Shown here piece after piece: positions 35,426 to 43,615 of a DNA stretch of 52,268 nucleotides. The position numbers were made by a program, and so were the translations under genes. Source of the DNA: Bacillota bacterium (GTDB lineage Bacteria; Bacillota_I; Bacilli_A; RF39; UBA660). Where the stretch lies: NCBI GenBank assembly GCA_015059155.1, contig SVAX01000008.1, positions 1 through 52,268 on the forward strand, given 5' to 3'. The notes under the pieces were generated by a model. The model searched no databases, had not been told where the DNA came from, and saw only the letters and a program-made list of their open reading frames with translations. Numbering within the stretch: position 1 is the first letter of the stretch; the number at the start of each line of letters is the position of its first letter.

Positions 35426-36325
35426 ATGAAAATAATTTCTGTGTCAAAAAAGAAATTTGCTGAATTAAAAAAACTTGATTTATCAAGAGACATACACAAT
35501 TCAGAAGCAATAATATATGATTTTAATTATAGAGGAGATAATAAAATATTAAAAACTTTATATCTTTTAAATGGTCATACGTTTGCTAATAAATTATATA
35601 CACTAGAAATGCTTGATAGTAATAAAATATATTTACCTAGTAATTTCTATATTCCAGATTGTTTATGTAGTGTGGATGGTAAAATTATAGGGTTTACAGT
35701 TCCCAAGATAGAAGGAACAAATTTAGCTACGATATTAAGATCAAAGGATGTAGATCATAAAGAACAACTTTATTATCTAAAAAAAATAGGAGAAATGTTA
35801 AATCAACTTCACAATATAAGAAAATATACCCCATTAAAAGATATTTATATTAATGATTTACATGATTCAAATTTTATTGTAGATAGTAATAATAGAGAAT
35901 TAAAAGTAATTGATTTAGATAGTTGTAAGATATGTTCAAATGAACCTTTTCCTGCTAGATTTTTAACTAGTAAAGCAATGATAGTAGGAATTGATAAATA
36001 TAAGTTAAACGAAGATAAACATAGTGATGGTTATATAGTTCCTAATTCTGATACAGATTTATATTGCTATAACATGATTGTATTAAATTATTTGTATGGA
36101 GAAAATCTTGGAAGTAGTCGTATAGAAAATTTTTATGAATATTTGAATTATTTAGAAGCTATAGGATTAAATAAAGAGTTATTAAGTATTTTTAGTAAAT
36201 TAGTTGCTAATTGTAAAAATGAAAATCCATTAAATTATTTAGATTCTTTAACTAGTGAACAGATTTATAGAGCTAAAAAACAAGTATATAAGTTGACAAA
36301 AGATAATGTTAAGTATAGAAAATAG
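35426..36325 (+). CDS. Protein-kinase-like fold protein of unknown substrate
   Basis: 299 residues. A kinase-type catalytic core can be traced: a possible ATP-site lysine at Lys43 (NKILKTLY), KIEGTNLATIL near 94-104, a helix ending MLNQLHNI (125-131), a catalytic loop with Asp144 and Asn149 (YINDLHDSNFIVD) and the metal-binding Asp163 (LKVIDLDSCK). The glycine-rich loop is not obvious. No membrane segment or PASTA domain is present, so it is not a PknB/PrkC protein. It lies between two class B PBP genes with its own promoter and terminator. Aminoglycoside phosphotransferase-like small-molecule kinases are an alternative. Confidence 0.7.
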   Translation: MKIISVSKKKFAELKKLDLSRDIHNSEAIIYDFNYRGDNKILKTLYLLNGHTFANKLYTLEMLDSNKIYLPSNFYIPDCLCSVDGKIIGFTVPKIEGTNLATILRSKDVDHKEQLYYLKKIGEMLNQLHNIRKYTPLKDIYINDLHDSNFIVDSNNRELKVIDLDSCKICSNEPFPARFLTSKAMIVGIDKYKLNEDKHSDGYIVPNSDTDLYCYNMIVLNYLYGENLGSSRIENFYEYLNYLEAIGLNKELLSIFSKLVANCKNENPLNYLDSLTSEQIYRAKKQVYKLTKDNVKYRK

Positions 36326-36343
36326 TTTAAATACTATTTTTTT
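36319..36343 (+). terminator. Intrinsic terminator after the kinase-like gene
   Basis: AAAATAGT pairs with ACTATTTT around TTAAAT, then TTT; the left arm contains the TAG stop. Confidence 0.8.
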
Positions 36344-36354
36344 GTTTGATTTAA

Positions 36355-36360
36355 TATAAT
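36355..36360 (+). promoter_or_regulatory. -10 box of the second PBP gene
   Basis: TATAAT ends 14 nt before the ATG at 36375, with the GGTGA ribosome site between. Confidence 0.45.
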
Positions 36361-36374
36361 TAATTGGTGATAAA

Positions 36375-37457
36375 ATGTTTTTTAAAAATATACATACTAG
36401 AATAAAAATAATAATTATAGTAACTATATTTTTATTTTGTGTAATTATAGGTAAAGTATTTTATATACAAGTAATAGATTATAAAAAATTAAATAATTAT
36501 GCGACTAGTTTATGGAGTCGTAATTTACCTTTAGCTGCTAACAGAGGCATTATTTATGATACTAACGGAGTAGAACTTGCTAGCAACATAACAACTACAT
36601 CACTTGTGTTGATACCTAATCAAATAAGTGATAAAGAGAATGTTGCTAAAGATTTAAGCGAAATATTAAATGTAGATTATGAAGAAATGTATAAGCATGT
36701 TTCAAAGAAAACTTCTATAGAAAGAGTACATCCAGAAGGTAGGAATCTTAGTTATGACATAGCAGATAAAATAAATAGTTTAGGTTACGAAGGTGTTTAT
36801 TTAGTAAAAGAAGCTAAGAGATATTACGAGTATGATACTTTACTTTCTCATAGTATTGGTTTTGTTGGGATAGATAATCAAGGACTTAGCGGATTAGAGC
36901 TTATGTATGATGAATATTTAACTGGTAGTGATGGATCAATAAAATACTTTAGTGATGCTAAAGGTAATAGTCTTTCTATGTCACAAATATATGAGCAACC
37001 AACTAGTGGAGTAAATATGACTTTAACAATTAATTATGAATTACAAGAAGCTTTAGAAAGAGAACTTGATAATGCAGTCTCACAATATAACCCAGATCAA
37101 GCATTAGGTATAGCTATGGATCCTAATACAGGTGAGATTCTTGCAATCGCTTCACGTCCTAATTTTAGTCCAAGTAATTATCAAGATTATACTACAGAAG
37201 AAATAAATAGAAATCTGCCAATATGGATGACATATGAACCTGGAAGTACATTTAAAATAATTACACTTGCAGCATCTTTAGAAGAAAAGATTGTAGATTT
37301 AAATAATGATAATTTTTTTGATGGAGGTGCAGTTACAGTAGAAGGAGCTACACTTCATTGTTGGAAACATGGTGGACATGGTGCTCAAACATATTTAGAA
37401 GTAGTTGAAAACTCTTGCAACCTAGTATGCGACCTAGAGAAACTTTTAGTAATGTGA
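36375..37457 (+). CDS. Class B penicillin-binding protein, truncated after the SxN motif
   Basis: SpoVD/FtsI-type N terminus: membrane anchor at 10-31, ANRGIIYDTNGVELASN (55-71), dimerisation domain (LSHSIGFVGIDNQGLSGLEL) and transpeptidase start with Ser291-T-F-Lys294 (YEPGSTFKII). The second motif Ser347-Cys-Asn349 (VVENSCN) is the last recognisable family sequence, at about 37421. Eleven unrelated residues follow and then TGA. The KTG motif and at least 200 residues are missing, so the product cannot be an active transpeptidase. The break coincides with the switch from core to accessory genes. Either an element integrated here or the assembly is joined wrongly. Confidence 0.85.
   Translation: MFFKNIHTRIKIIIIVTIFLFCVIIGKVFYIQVIDYKKLNNYATSLWSRNLPLAANRGIIYDTNGVELASNITTTSLVLIPNQISDKENVAKDLSEILNVDYEEMYKHVSKKTSIERVHPEGRNLSYDIADKINSLGYEGVYLVKEAKRYYEYDTLLSHSIGFVGIDNQGLSGLELMYDEYLTGSDGSIKYFSDAKGNSLSMSQIYEQPTSGVNMTLTINYELQEALERELDNAVSQYNPDQALGIAMDPNTGEILAIASRPNFSPSNYQDYTTEEINRNLPIWMTYEPGSTFKIITLAASLEEKIVDLNNDNFFDGGAVTVEGATLHCWKHGGHGAQTYLEVVENSCNLVCDLEKLLVM
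37421..37430. other. Junction between core genome and accessory region
   Basis: PBP homology stops at about 37421 in mid-domain. The next frame (ATG 37427) belongs to an unrelated DUF5655-like protein. A CCTAG repeat (37421-37425, 37433-37437) flanks the point; no clear att site or terminal inverted repeat is visible. Confidence 0.6.
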
Positions 37458-38068
37458 AACCCCTTGAAAATAAAGAAAAAAACCAAAATTCAACAAAATT
37501 TTTACTAGCAAAAGATACATATAATTTTTCTGAAAAGTTAACAAATAATCAAGTTAGAGAATGTACCTATGATGTAGAATTTATCATATTAAAAGATTTA
37601 AGGGGGAAAAATTCATTATGTAGTTCTACTGAATATAAAAACTTTTATGATGAAGAAATTAACAATTTAAAACATAAGCAATATGATTTAGATATAAATA
37701 TTAGAGATTTATACCCATTAAGTATTCATACTGATAACAAAAGAAAAATAGATATTGATAGATTTAATCATCTTGATAAATTAATATTAGGATTAGATGA
37801 TAGAATTACTAGGAGAGTTGTAAAAAAAGAAATTGTATATAAAAAAAATAAGTGTAAAAATATAATTGCAATAAAAATATTTAATGAGTATATAAATGTG
37901 TATATGTCAGATTTAGTTGAACAAATTGATTATAAAAATAAAGTAAGTGTATTGGCTAAATCAAATAGAAAACCTCTAGATAGAGTATTTATGATTGAAA
38001 GTGATAAAGACATAAAGTATGTAAGTGAAATTATAAAGGATTATATGGAATTGCTTTTTATAAAGTAA
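37427..38068 (+). CDS. DUF5655-like protein, possibly lacking its N terminus
   Basis: Residues 115-213 resemble the C-terminal DUF5655 domain found after PD-(D/E)XK or GmrSD-type modules: HLDKLILGLDDRITRRVVKKEIVYKK, then KPLDRVFMIESDKDIKYVSEIIKDY. The region before it (1-110) has no recognised domain. No ribosome site precedes the ATG at 37427, and the frame runs upstream across the PBP junction to a TTG at 37415. This suggests the true 5' part was lost or lies elsewhere. The stop lies inside a strong terminator hairpin. DUF5655 partners are often defence- or restriction-related, which is inference here. Confidence 0.6.
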   Translation: MRPRETFSNVKPLENKEKNQNSTKFLLAKDTYNFSEKLTNNQVRECTYDVEFIILKDLRGKNSLCSSTEYKNFYDEEINNLKHKQYDLDINIRDLYPLSIHTDNKRKIDIDRFNHLDKLILGLDDRITRRVVKKEIVYKKNKCKNIIAIKIFNEYINVYMSDLVEQIDYKNKVSVLAKSNRKPLDRVFMIESDKDIKYVSEIIKDYMELLFIK

Positions 38069-38078
38069 TTCTTTTTTT
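38048..38078 (+). terminator. Strong terminator ending directly at the next start codon
   Basis: A 10-bp stem GAATTGCTTT (38048-38057) / AAAGTAATTC (38062-38071, one G-T pair) with a 4-nt loop and seven T (38072-38078). The ATG of the next gene begins at 38079. Confidence 0.85.
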
Positions 38079-38771
38079 ATGGCTGTTTTTAGAATAGAAA
38101 AAACAAATAATTATACTATTATGTCAAATTATCATTTAAAAGATAAAAATATTTCACACAAAGCTAGAGGTTTATTATCATATATGTTATGCTTACCTGA
38201 TGATTGGGATTATTCTTTATCAGGATTAGTTAAAGTAAGTAAAGAAAGTAAAAGTGCTTTAAGAAGTGCTTTAAATGAGTTAAAAGAAAATGGGTATTTA
38301 ATTATAGAAAAAATATACCCAGATAAATCAGAGAGTGGAAGAATACAATATATTTATAACATATATGAATATCCAAAGAAAAAACAAGATACCGAAAATC
38401 AGTATCTTGAATTTCAATATCTTGAAAATCGTACACAACTAAATACTAATATACTAAAAGATAAAATAGATAAAAGCAATGAAAGTATAAATCATAATGT
38501 ATTTACATTGGAATTAATAAAAAAAGAATATATAGATAATAATGAAGATGAGTATGTTTTATGCTGTTATGATAATTTGTTTAATTCCTTATTAGAATAT
38601 AATTCTTATCAAGATATATCAATGATAATTTATTATATTTTAAAACGAATAAAAATAAATGAATACAAAGATGAAAATGGAGATTTAATAATTAACAGAT
38701 TTGGTTATTTAAAAAATGCTATAAATAAAAATATAAAAAAACTTAAATTGATTGATGAAGAGGTGTGGTAA
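38079..38771 (+). CDS. Helix-turn-helix protein of the mobile-element replication-initiator type
   Basis: 230 residues. The N terminus AVFRIEKTNNYTIMSNYHLKDKNISHKARGLL is characteristic of HTH proteins found on ICEs, plasmids and prophages (DnaD/replication-initiator-like); YSLSGLVKVSKESKSALRSALNELKENGYL is the winged-helix part (about 48-78). The middle is variable (QYLEFQYLENRTQLNT), and the C-terminal third contains a DnaD-like helical segment. The start fits the family N terminus exactly, yet there is no ribosome site and the ATG adjoins a terminator T run, so how it is expressed is unclear. Confidence 0.7.
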   Translation: MAVFRIEKTNNYTIMSNYHLKDKNISHKARGLLSYMLCLPDDWDYSLSGLVKVSKESKSALRSALNELKENGYLIIEKIYPDKSESGRIQYIYNIYEYPKKKQDTENQYLEFQYLENRTQLNTNILKDKIDKSNESINHNVFTLELIKKEYIDNNEDEYVLCCYDNLFNSLLEYNSYQDISMIIYYILKRIKINEYKDENGDLIINRFGYLKNAINKNIKKLKLIDEEVW

Positions 38772-38827
38772 TAAATGTAAAGTTATATAAAAAAATTCTT
38801 AAGTAATTGATTTGCTAGTTAACTATG

Positions 38828-38836
38828 TGTTATAAT
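38828..38836 (+). promoter_or_regulatory. Extended -10 promoter
   Basis: TGTTATAAT (TGN plus TATAAT) 21 nt before the ATG at 38858. TTGATT lies 18 nt upstream of TATAAT, with the 10-bp palindrome TAGTTAACTA (38816-38825) in the spacer. Confidence 0.6.
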
Positions 38837-38857
38837 TTCTATGGTATAGGTGGTTAG

Positions 38858-39478
38858 ATGAAAATGGATTTAAATAGTATAAATAAATTATTAAATAATA
38901 AAGATAATTGTTATCATGGACACGGTACAAATGGCGATAGGAATAAAATAAATTCAATTATGAATAAAGGAATAAGATGTAGTCATGACACAATGTATTT
39001 TACTACAGATCCAATAGGAATAGGTGGAGATATTGATTTTGATAAGCTCAATAATTGGCCTTTTTTAAAAGCTGATTATATTATAGTTGTGTCTAATCCT
39101 ATAAGATTTAACATTCTTGAACTATCAGAACTTTATACATATCAAAAAGGATTTGATGCTTTTTGTTATGATTATGAAGGAGATGAAGTTTTATCTCAAG
39201 GAAAATATGTCTTACCTGAACTTATAGTTGGTTGTTATAATGTTAAAGAAAAAACTTTTGAAAAAAATAATAGATATTATGAGTTGTTATCTGAAGAAGA
39301 ACAAAAAAAAGTTATTGATACTATTAAAAAAAATTATGCTCAAACAATAGAAGATGCTTGTGGTTTAGAAACATATAAAGAAGTTTTAAAAGAATTACCT
39401 GAGTGGGAATTTCCTTTAACTGATGAAGAATGTGAAAGTTTAATAAAAAATGATAGCACACCTAGAATGTATATTTAA
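38858..39478 (+). CDS. Unknown protein with ADP-ribosyltransferase-like start
   Basis: Not recognised with confidence. 206 residues, soluble. The N-terminal CYHGHGTNGDRNKINSIMNK followed by GIRCSHDTMYFTTDP recalls the 'H-G-T...I...G' strand-helix pattern of ART-fold enzymes (RNA 2'-phosphotransferase, PARP-like, RES-type toxins). The rest (DYIIVVSNPIRFNILEL, KYVLPELIVGCYNVKEK) would fit a following beta sheet. The C-terminal 70 residues are Glu/Lys-rich and helical. A GGTGG ribosome site precedes the ATG. Single-gene unit with its own promoter in the accessory region. The ART comparison is tentative. Confidence 0.5.
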   Translation: MKMDLNSINKLLNNKDNCYHGHGTNGDRNKINSIMNKGIRCSHDTMYFTTDPIGIGGDIDFDKLNNWPFLKADYIIVVSNPIRFNILELSELYTYQKGFDAFCYDYEGDEVLSQGKYVLPELIVGCYNVKEKTFEKNNRYYELLSEEEQKKVIDTIKKNYAQTIEDACGLETYKEVLKELPEWEFPLTDEECESLIKNDSTPRMYI

Positions 39479-39489
39479 AAAAAGCAAAT

Positions 39490-39519
39490 TTGCAAAAAAG
39501 TATTAAATTATGATAAAAT
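39490..39519 (+). promoter_or_regulatory. Promoter of the coiled-coil protein gene
   Basis: TTGCAA (39490-39495), 18-nt spacer, TAAAAT (39514-39519) with TGA before it. The palindrome GCAAATTTGC (39484-39493) overlaps the -35. Confidence 0.6.
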
Positions 39520-39539
39520 GTAGTTAGGAGGAAGATTTA

Positions 39540-40067
39540 ATGAGTACATTAGATTTATTAAATAAATATGCAGAATTAACTGAAGCTTGGATGGATAAAC
39601 AAGCAAAATTAGATAAATATGTTCAACAATGGTTAGATGGTGAAACACAAATGAGTGCAGAAGGAGTTCAACAATTAGTTGATAGTGCCACTCAACAAAT
39701 AGAACAATTAAAAGCATCTGCTAATCAAGCACAAGCAGAATATTTAAGAATAACACAAGAAGAAATAATGAGAAAAAATGCAGTAAGAAGTGTTAGACAT
39801 AATTTAGGGGCTAGTCCTGATGAGTTAGTTATAAATGGTGGTGTTTTATCATCAAATGCTAAAGACTCTTACTTAACAGGAAGAAAAAAGACGTCTGAAG
39901 AATTAGAAGTTGAAAGAGAACAATTACTAGCAAATATTAAATCTAAAGTAATGTCTAAAGAAATTACTTTAGCAGACGCTTCTAAATTAGCACAAGATGT
40001 AAATATTGCTTATGGCGTTAATAATCAAGTAGAACAAGAAAATACTCAAGGAAGTATGAGAAGATAA
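39540..40067 (+). CDS. Unknown coiled-coil protein, Gln-rich
   Basis: 175 residues, no membrane segment or signal. Residues 5-85 are a long helix rich in Gln, Ala and Glu (AEGVQQLVDSATQQIEQLKASANQAQAEYL), likely a coiled coil. A short looped region (LGASPDELVINGGVLSSNAKDSYL, about 91-115) follows, then another helix pair (TSEELEVEREQLLANIKSKV, EITLADASKLAQDV). GGAGGAAG lies before the ATG. It uses more CAA and GCA than its neighbours. The architecture recalls small phage or plasmid structural or scaffolding proteins, but there is no specific support. Confidence 0.6.
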   Translation: MSTLDLLNKYAELTEAWMDKQAKLDKYVQQWLDGETQMSAEGVQQLVDSATQQIEQLKASANQAQAEYLRITQEEIMRKNAVRSVRHNLGASPDELVINGGVLSSNAKDSYLTGRKKTSEELEVEREQLLANIKSKVMSKEITLADASKLAQDVNIAYGVNNQVEQENTQGSMRR

Positions 40068-40068
40068 T

Positions 40069-40100
40069 AAAGTATGTAGTTTAGGCTATATACTTTTTAA
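40069..40100 (+). terminator. Intrinsic terminator
   Basis: An 11-bp stem AAAGTATGTAG/CTATATACTTT (one G-T pair) with a 6-nt loop, then TT-rich sequence. The remaining bases to 40189 show no gene. Confidence 0.7.
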
Positions 40101-40189
40101 TTTTTAGATTTCAAACATAAAAATAGGGATTTCGTGCAAATATTAAACATTATATCATTAATTTATATATAATATTAGAACTTGTTTAA

Positions 40190-40218
40190 TTGACTAACAA
40201 ATAGAAATATATTAAAAT
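40190..40218 (+). promoter_or_regulatory. Promoter of the acyltransferase gene
   Basis: TTGACT (40190-40195), 17-nt spacer, TAAAAT (40213-40218). Confidence 0.75.
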
Positions 40219-40247
40219 AAAATTAACATTAAGTGGGGTGATTAGTT

Positions 40248-41237
40248 TTGAATAATTTTAAAGTGCTATCTTATGAAGAAGAAAAGAAATTATCTTTAGA
40301 AGAAAAAAAAGAATACTATAAAAGATTAAGAGAATATTTAAAAAATATTCCTGTTTCTAAAATAGAAAAGTTTTATTTAAAAATTTGTAATGCACTTAAT
40401 AAAAAGGTTGTTAGAAATATAATTGATAAAATAAAAGGTTATGAATTAGTAATAACAGGACAAGAAAATATTCCTAACTCTCCTGTAATTTATGCGTCTA
40501 CACATCAAGACTTTAACGACCACTTTAATGTTGTGTTATCTATACCAGAACACGCTATTATTTTAAATACTAATAATGTTACAAAAACTTTTAAATGTAT
40601 AATGGGTGTTAATGGTATAGTATATGTTGATAGAAATGATAAAAAAGATAGGTTTAAATCAAAGATGAAACTTATGAAATATACTTCAATGGGAAAAAGT
40701 ATAGTTGTATTTCCTGAAGGTACTTATAATTGTTCTCCTAATAAATTACATTTACCTTTACATATGGGAGTTATAGATATTGCAAAGAAAATGCAAATAC
40801 CTATTGTTCCTTTAATTCAAGAATATACTTATGATGATGAAATATTAGATGGTAAAACTAGAGTTAAAAAATGTCGTGTACATTTTGGGAAACCTATATA
40901 TGTCAATTATGAAGATGATATAAAAGAAAAAAAAGAAGAATTATCAGAAATATTTTCAACTATAAGATATTCTTTAATAGAAGAAAAAGGATTATACAAA
41001 AGAGAAGATATTACTAATGAAGAATACATTAATTATGTTAAAGCAAGAATAAATACTTGGAAAATGGTTAATGTTGACATCAATGATGAGAGAAAAACTA
41101 TTTATGGATATAATGATGATTTTTATTTATTTCATCATATAAACGATATAGCTTTTAATGAAAACAATGAATTGTTGGAAACTGAATATGTTAGAAAATT
41201 AGAAAAACTTTATAAAACAAATTTACATAAATTTTAA
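40248..41237 (+). CDS. PlsC-type 1-acylglycerol-phosphate acyltransferase family protein
   Basis: PlsC-family enzymes move fatty acyl groups to lysophosphatidate or other acceptors. Motif I is HQDFND (His86, Asp91, the H-x4-D form). Motif II may be the GIVYVDRNDKKDR segment (123-135). Motif III is FPEGTYN (155-161), and PIVPLIQEY continues as motif IV. The 329 residues include an N-terminal helix-rich 65 residues and a C-terminal extension of about 110 residues not seen in short PlsC proteins. The start is TTG with a GGGGTG ribosome site; no in-frame ATG lies nearby. An accessory acyltransferase with an unknown acceptor is the best description. Confidence 0.8.
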   Translation: MNNFKVLSYEEEKKLSLEEKKEYYKRLREYLKNIPVSKIEKFYLKICNALNKKVVRNIIDKIKGYELVITGQENIPNSPVIYASTHQDFNDHFNVVLSIPEHAIILNTNNVTKTFKCIMGVNGIVYVDRNDKKDRFKSKMKLMKYTSMGKSIVVFPEGTYNCSPNKLHLPLHMGVIDIAKKMQIPIVPLIQEYTYDDEILDGKTRVKKCRVHFGKPIYVNYEDDIKEKKEELSEIFSTIRYSLIEEKGLYKREDITNEEYINYVKARINTWKMVNVDINDERKTIYGYNDDFYLFHHINDIAFNENNELLETEYVRKLEKLYKTNLHKF

Positions 41238-41283
41238 AAAATGCTATACTATTAATGTATTATAGATAGTAGGTGTTATTAAA

Positions 41284-43584
41284 ATGTTGTATGAATATTC
41301 TAATTTATATTTTCCAATATGCTCTGTAGTTGTTTCATTATTAATAACTATATTGTTTTTTTCTAAACAAAATATAAAAAATAAAGAAACTAAATTATAT
41401 TCTAAAATAGTTATAATTACTTTAATTGAAGCAATATATACTTTTGGATTAACTTTATCAGTTCATTTATTTTATAATGATTCAACAATACCAATATTTG
41501 CTATTGCAAATAAGGTATTATATTCAATTTATATTATTTGGATTTCTTTATTATTTGTTTATTTTACAAAAATATCAAATATGAAAAGAGAATATATTAA
41601 GGCATTCAATATATTTGCTTTAATATTAGATGTAGTTTTAATATTAAATGTATTTTTATCAAGAATTGATTTAGTTTATTTATTAGAAGATAAAGTATCA
41701 AATTCTTATGGACCTTCGTCTATAATTTTATATATTGGCTGTGCAATTTATATTTCATTTATGGTATTAATTAGTTTAATTACTTTAAGACTACAAAAGA
41801 ATAAAAAGAAATATATACCTTTAATTGTATTAGTTATTATGATGATGGTAGCAATGGGAATAAGATTAATAGATCCATATTGTAATATGTTATCTAATGT
41901 AATTTCTTTAATAGCATTAATAATGTATTTTACAATAGAAAATCCTGATGCTAAATTAATGAAAGAATTAGAGTTAGCAAAAAATCAAGCAGAAAAATCT
42001 AATAGAGCAAAAAGTGATTTCTTAAGTAGTATGTCTCACGAAATAAGAACTCCATTAAATGCTATTGTAGGATTATCTGAATTAATACAAACTAATGATA
42101 ATATTGAAGAAATACATGAAGATGCAAAAGATGTTGTTAGTGCATCACAAAATCTTCTTGAAATAGTAAATGGAATACTTGATATTAGTAAAATAGAGTC
42201 AAATAAAATTGATTTAGTAAATGTTGAATATAAAAGTAGTGAACTATTCAATGATTTAATTAAACTTACTAATATGAGAATTGAAAACAAAGAAATAGAA
42301 TTAAGAACTAATATAGCTGAAGATATACCAACAACATTATATGGAGATGTTAATAAAGTAAAACAAATATTAACAAACATATTAGTTAACGCAGTTAAAT
42401 ATACTGAAAAAGGTTATATAGATTTTAATGTTAAATGTATAACTGAAAAAGATAATTGCAAATTAATATTTAATGTTAAAGACACAGGAAAAGGAATAAA
42501 AAAAGAACAAATGGAAAGTTTGTTTGAAAAGTTCTATAGAGCAGAAGAAGATAGAAACTCAACTATAGAAGGTACAGGATTAGGGTTAGCTATTGCTAAA
42601 TCACTAACTGAAATGCTTGGAGGAAATATAAAAGTAAATAGTGAATATGGTAAAGGCTCTGAATTTATCATTACATTAAATCAAAAATTAAATAGAGAAG
42701 AACAAGCATTAATAAAAGAAGAAACAAAAGAAATAAAATATAATGATAAAAAAGTATTAATAGTTGATGATAATAAATTGAATATTAAAGTTGCTGAAAA
42801 GAAACTTAGAGAATATGAATTTATTATTGACTCTGTTGATAGTGGATTTAAATGTATAGATAAAATAAAAAATAAAGAAGAATACGATTTAATTTTTATG
42901 GATATAATGATGCCTGATATGAGTGGAGTAGATACACTGAAGAAATTAAAACAAATTGAAGGATTTAATATTCCTGTAGTTGCACTTACTGCAGATGCAA
43001 TGGTAGGACAATCTACAAAATATAAAGATGTAGGATTTAATGATTATTTATCTAAACCTTTAAACAATAATGAATTAAATAGAGTATTAGAAGAAATATT
43101 TAAAAATGAAGAAAAAGTAGAACAAAAAGAAAAAAAAGAAGATAAGAATGTTCATAAAGTAATTCAAATAACAGATGAAGAAATAGAAGAATTAAATAAA
43201 ATATTAGCAGAAAGACAAAGAGAATATTCACATAATAATTTAGATTACTTAAAGGAAAATGACATTGATGTTGACTCTGCATTAGAATTAGTTGGAGATT
43301 TGGAAACTTATAATGAAACTTTAAAATTATTTTTAGAAGAAAATAAAGATTTATTAAATAAGTTGGAAAAATATATAGAAGAAACTGATTTAGAAAATTA
43401 TTCAATTTTAGTTCACTCGTTGAAAAGTTCAAGTAAATATGTAGGTTTTACAAAATTATCAAATATAGCTTTAGAACATGAACAAAAATCAAAAGAGAAT
43501 GATTTGGTTTATGTTAATAAGAATTATAGAGAATTAAAAATTGAATATAAAAAAATGATAGAGATAATAAATAATTATCTATAA
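41284..43584 (+). CDS. Hybrid sensor histidine kinase with receiver and Hpt domains
   Basis: 766 residues. Seven membrane segments (residues 8-215) form a 7TM-type sensor. After a linker come HisKA (FLSSMSHEIRTPLNAIVGL, phosphorylated His252), HATPase (NAVKYTEKGYIDF, DTGKGI, GTGLGLAIAKSL), a receiver domain with VLIVDDNK and Asp540 (FMDIMMPDMSG), and a C-terminal Hpt domain with His711 (LVHSLKSSSKYVGF). It thus holds a full His-Asp-His relay and needs an external response regulator, none of which lies in the window. Such hybrids are uncommon in small AT-rich Bacilli. Monocistronic; ends at a bidirectional terminator. Confidence 0.92.
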   Translation: MLYEYSNLYFPICSVVVSLLITILFFSKQNIKNKETKLYSKIVIITLIEAIYTFGLTLSVHLFYNDSTIPIFAIANKVLYSIYIIWISLLFVYFTKISNMKREYIKAFNIFALILDVVLILNVFLSRIDLVYLLEDKVSNSYGPSSIILYIGCAIYISFMVLISLITLRLQKNKKKYIPLIVLVIMMMVAMGIRLIDPYCNMLSNVISLIALIMYFTIENPDAKLMKELELAKNQAEKSNRAKSDFLSSMSHEIRTPLNAIVGLSELIQTNDNIEEIHEDAKDVVSASQNLLEIVNGILDISKIESNKIDLVNVEYKSSELFNDLIKLTNMRIENKEIELRTNIAEDIPTTLYGDVNKVKQILTNILVNAVKYTEKGYIDFNVKCITEKDNCKLIFNVKDTGKGIKKEQMESLFEKFYRAEEDRNSTIEGTGLGLAIAKSLTEMLGGNIKVNSEYGKGSEFIITLNQKLNREEQALIKEETKEIKYNDKKVLIVDDNKLNIKVAEKKLREYEFIIDSVDSGFKCIDKIKNKEEYDLIFMDIMMPDMSGVDTLKKLKQIEGFNIPVVALTADAMVGQSTKYKDVGFNDYLSKPLNNNELNRVLEEIFKNEEKVEQKEKKEDKNVHKVIQITDEEIEELNKILAERQREYSHNNLDYLKENDIDVDSALELVGDLETYNETLKLFLEENKDLLNKLEKYIEETDLENYSILVHSLKSSSKYVGFTKLSNIALEHEQKSKENDLVYVNKNYRELKIEYKKMIEIINNYL

Positions 43585-43615
43585 AAAAAGAGAAAATTTG
43601 ATTTTTCTCTTTTTT
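43584..43615. terminator. Bidirectional terminator between convergent genes
   Basis: AAAAAGAGAAAA pairs with TTTTCTCTTTTT around a short loop. Confidence 0.8.
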
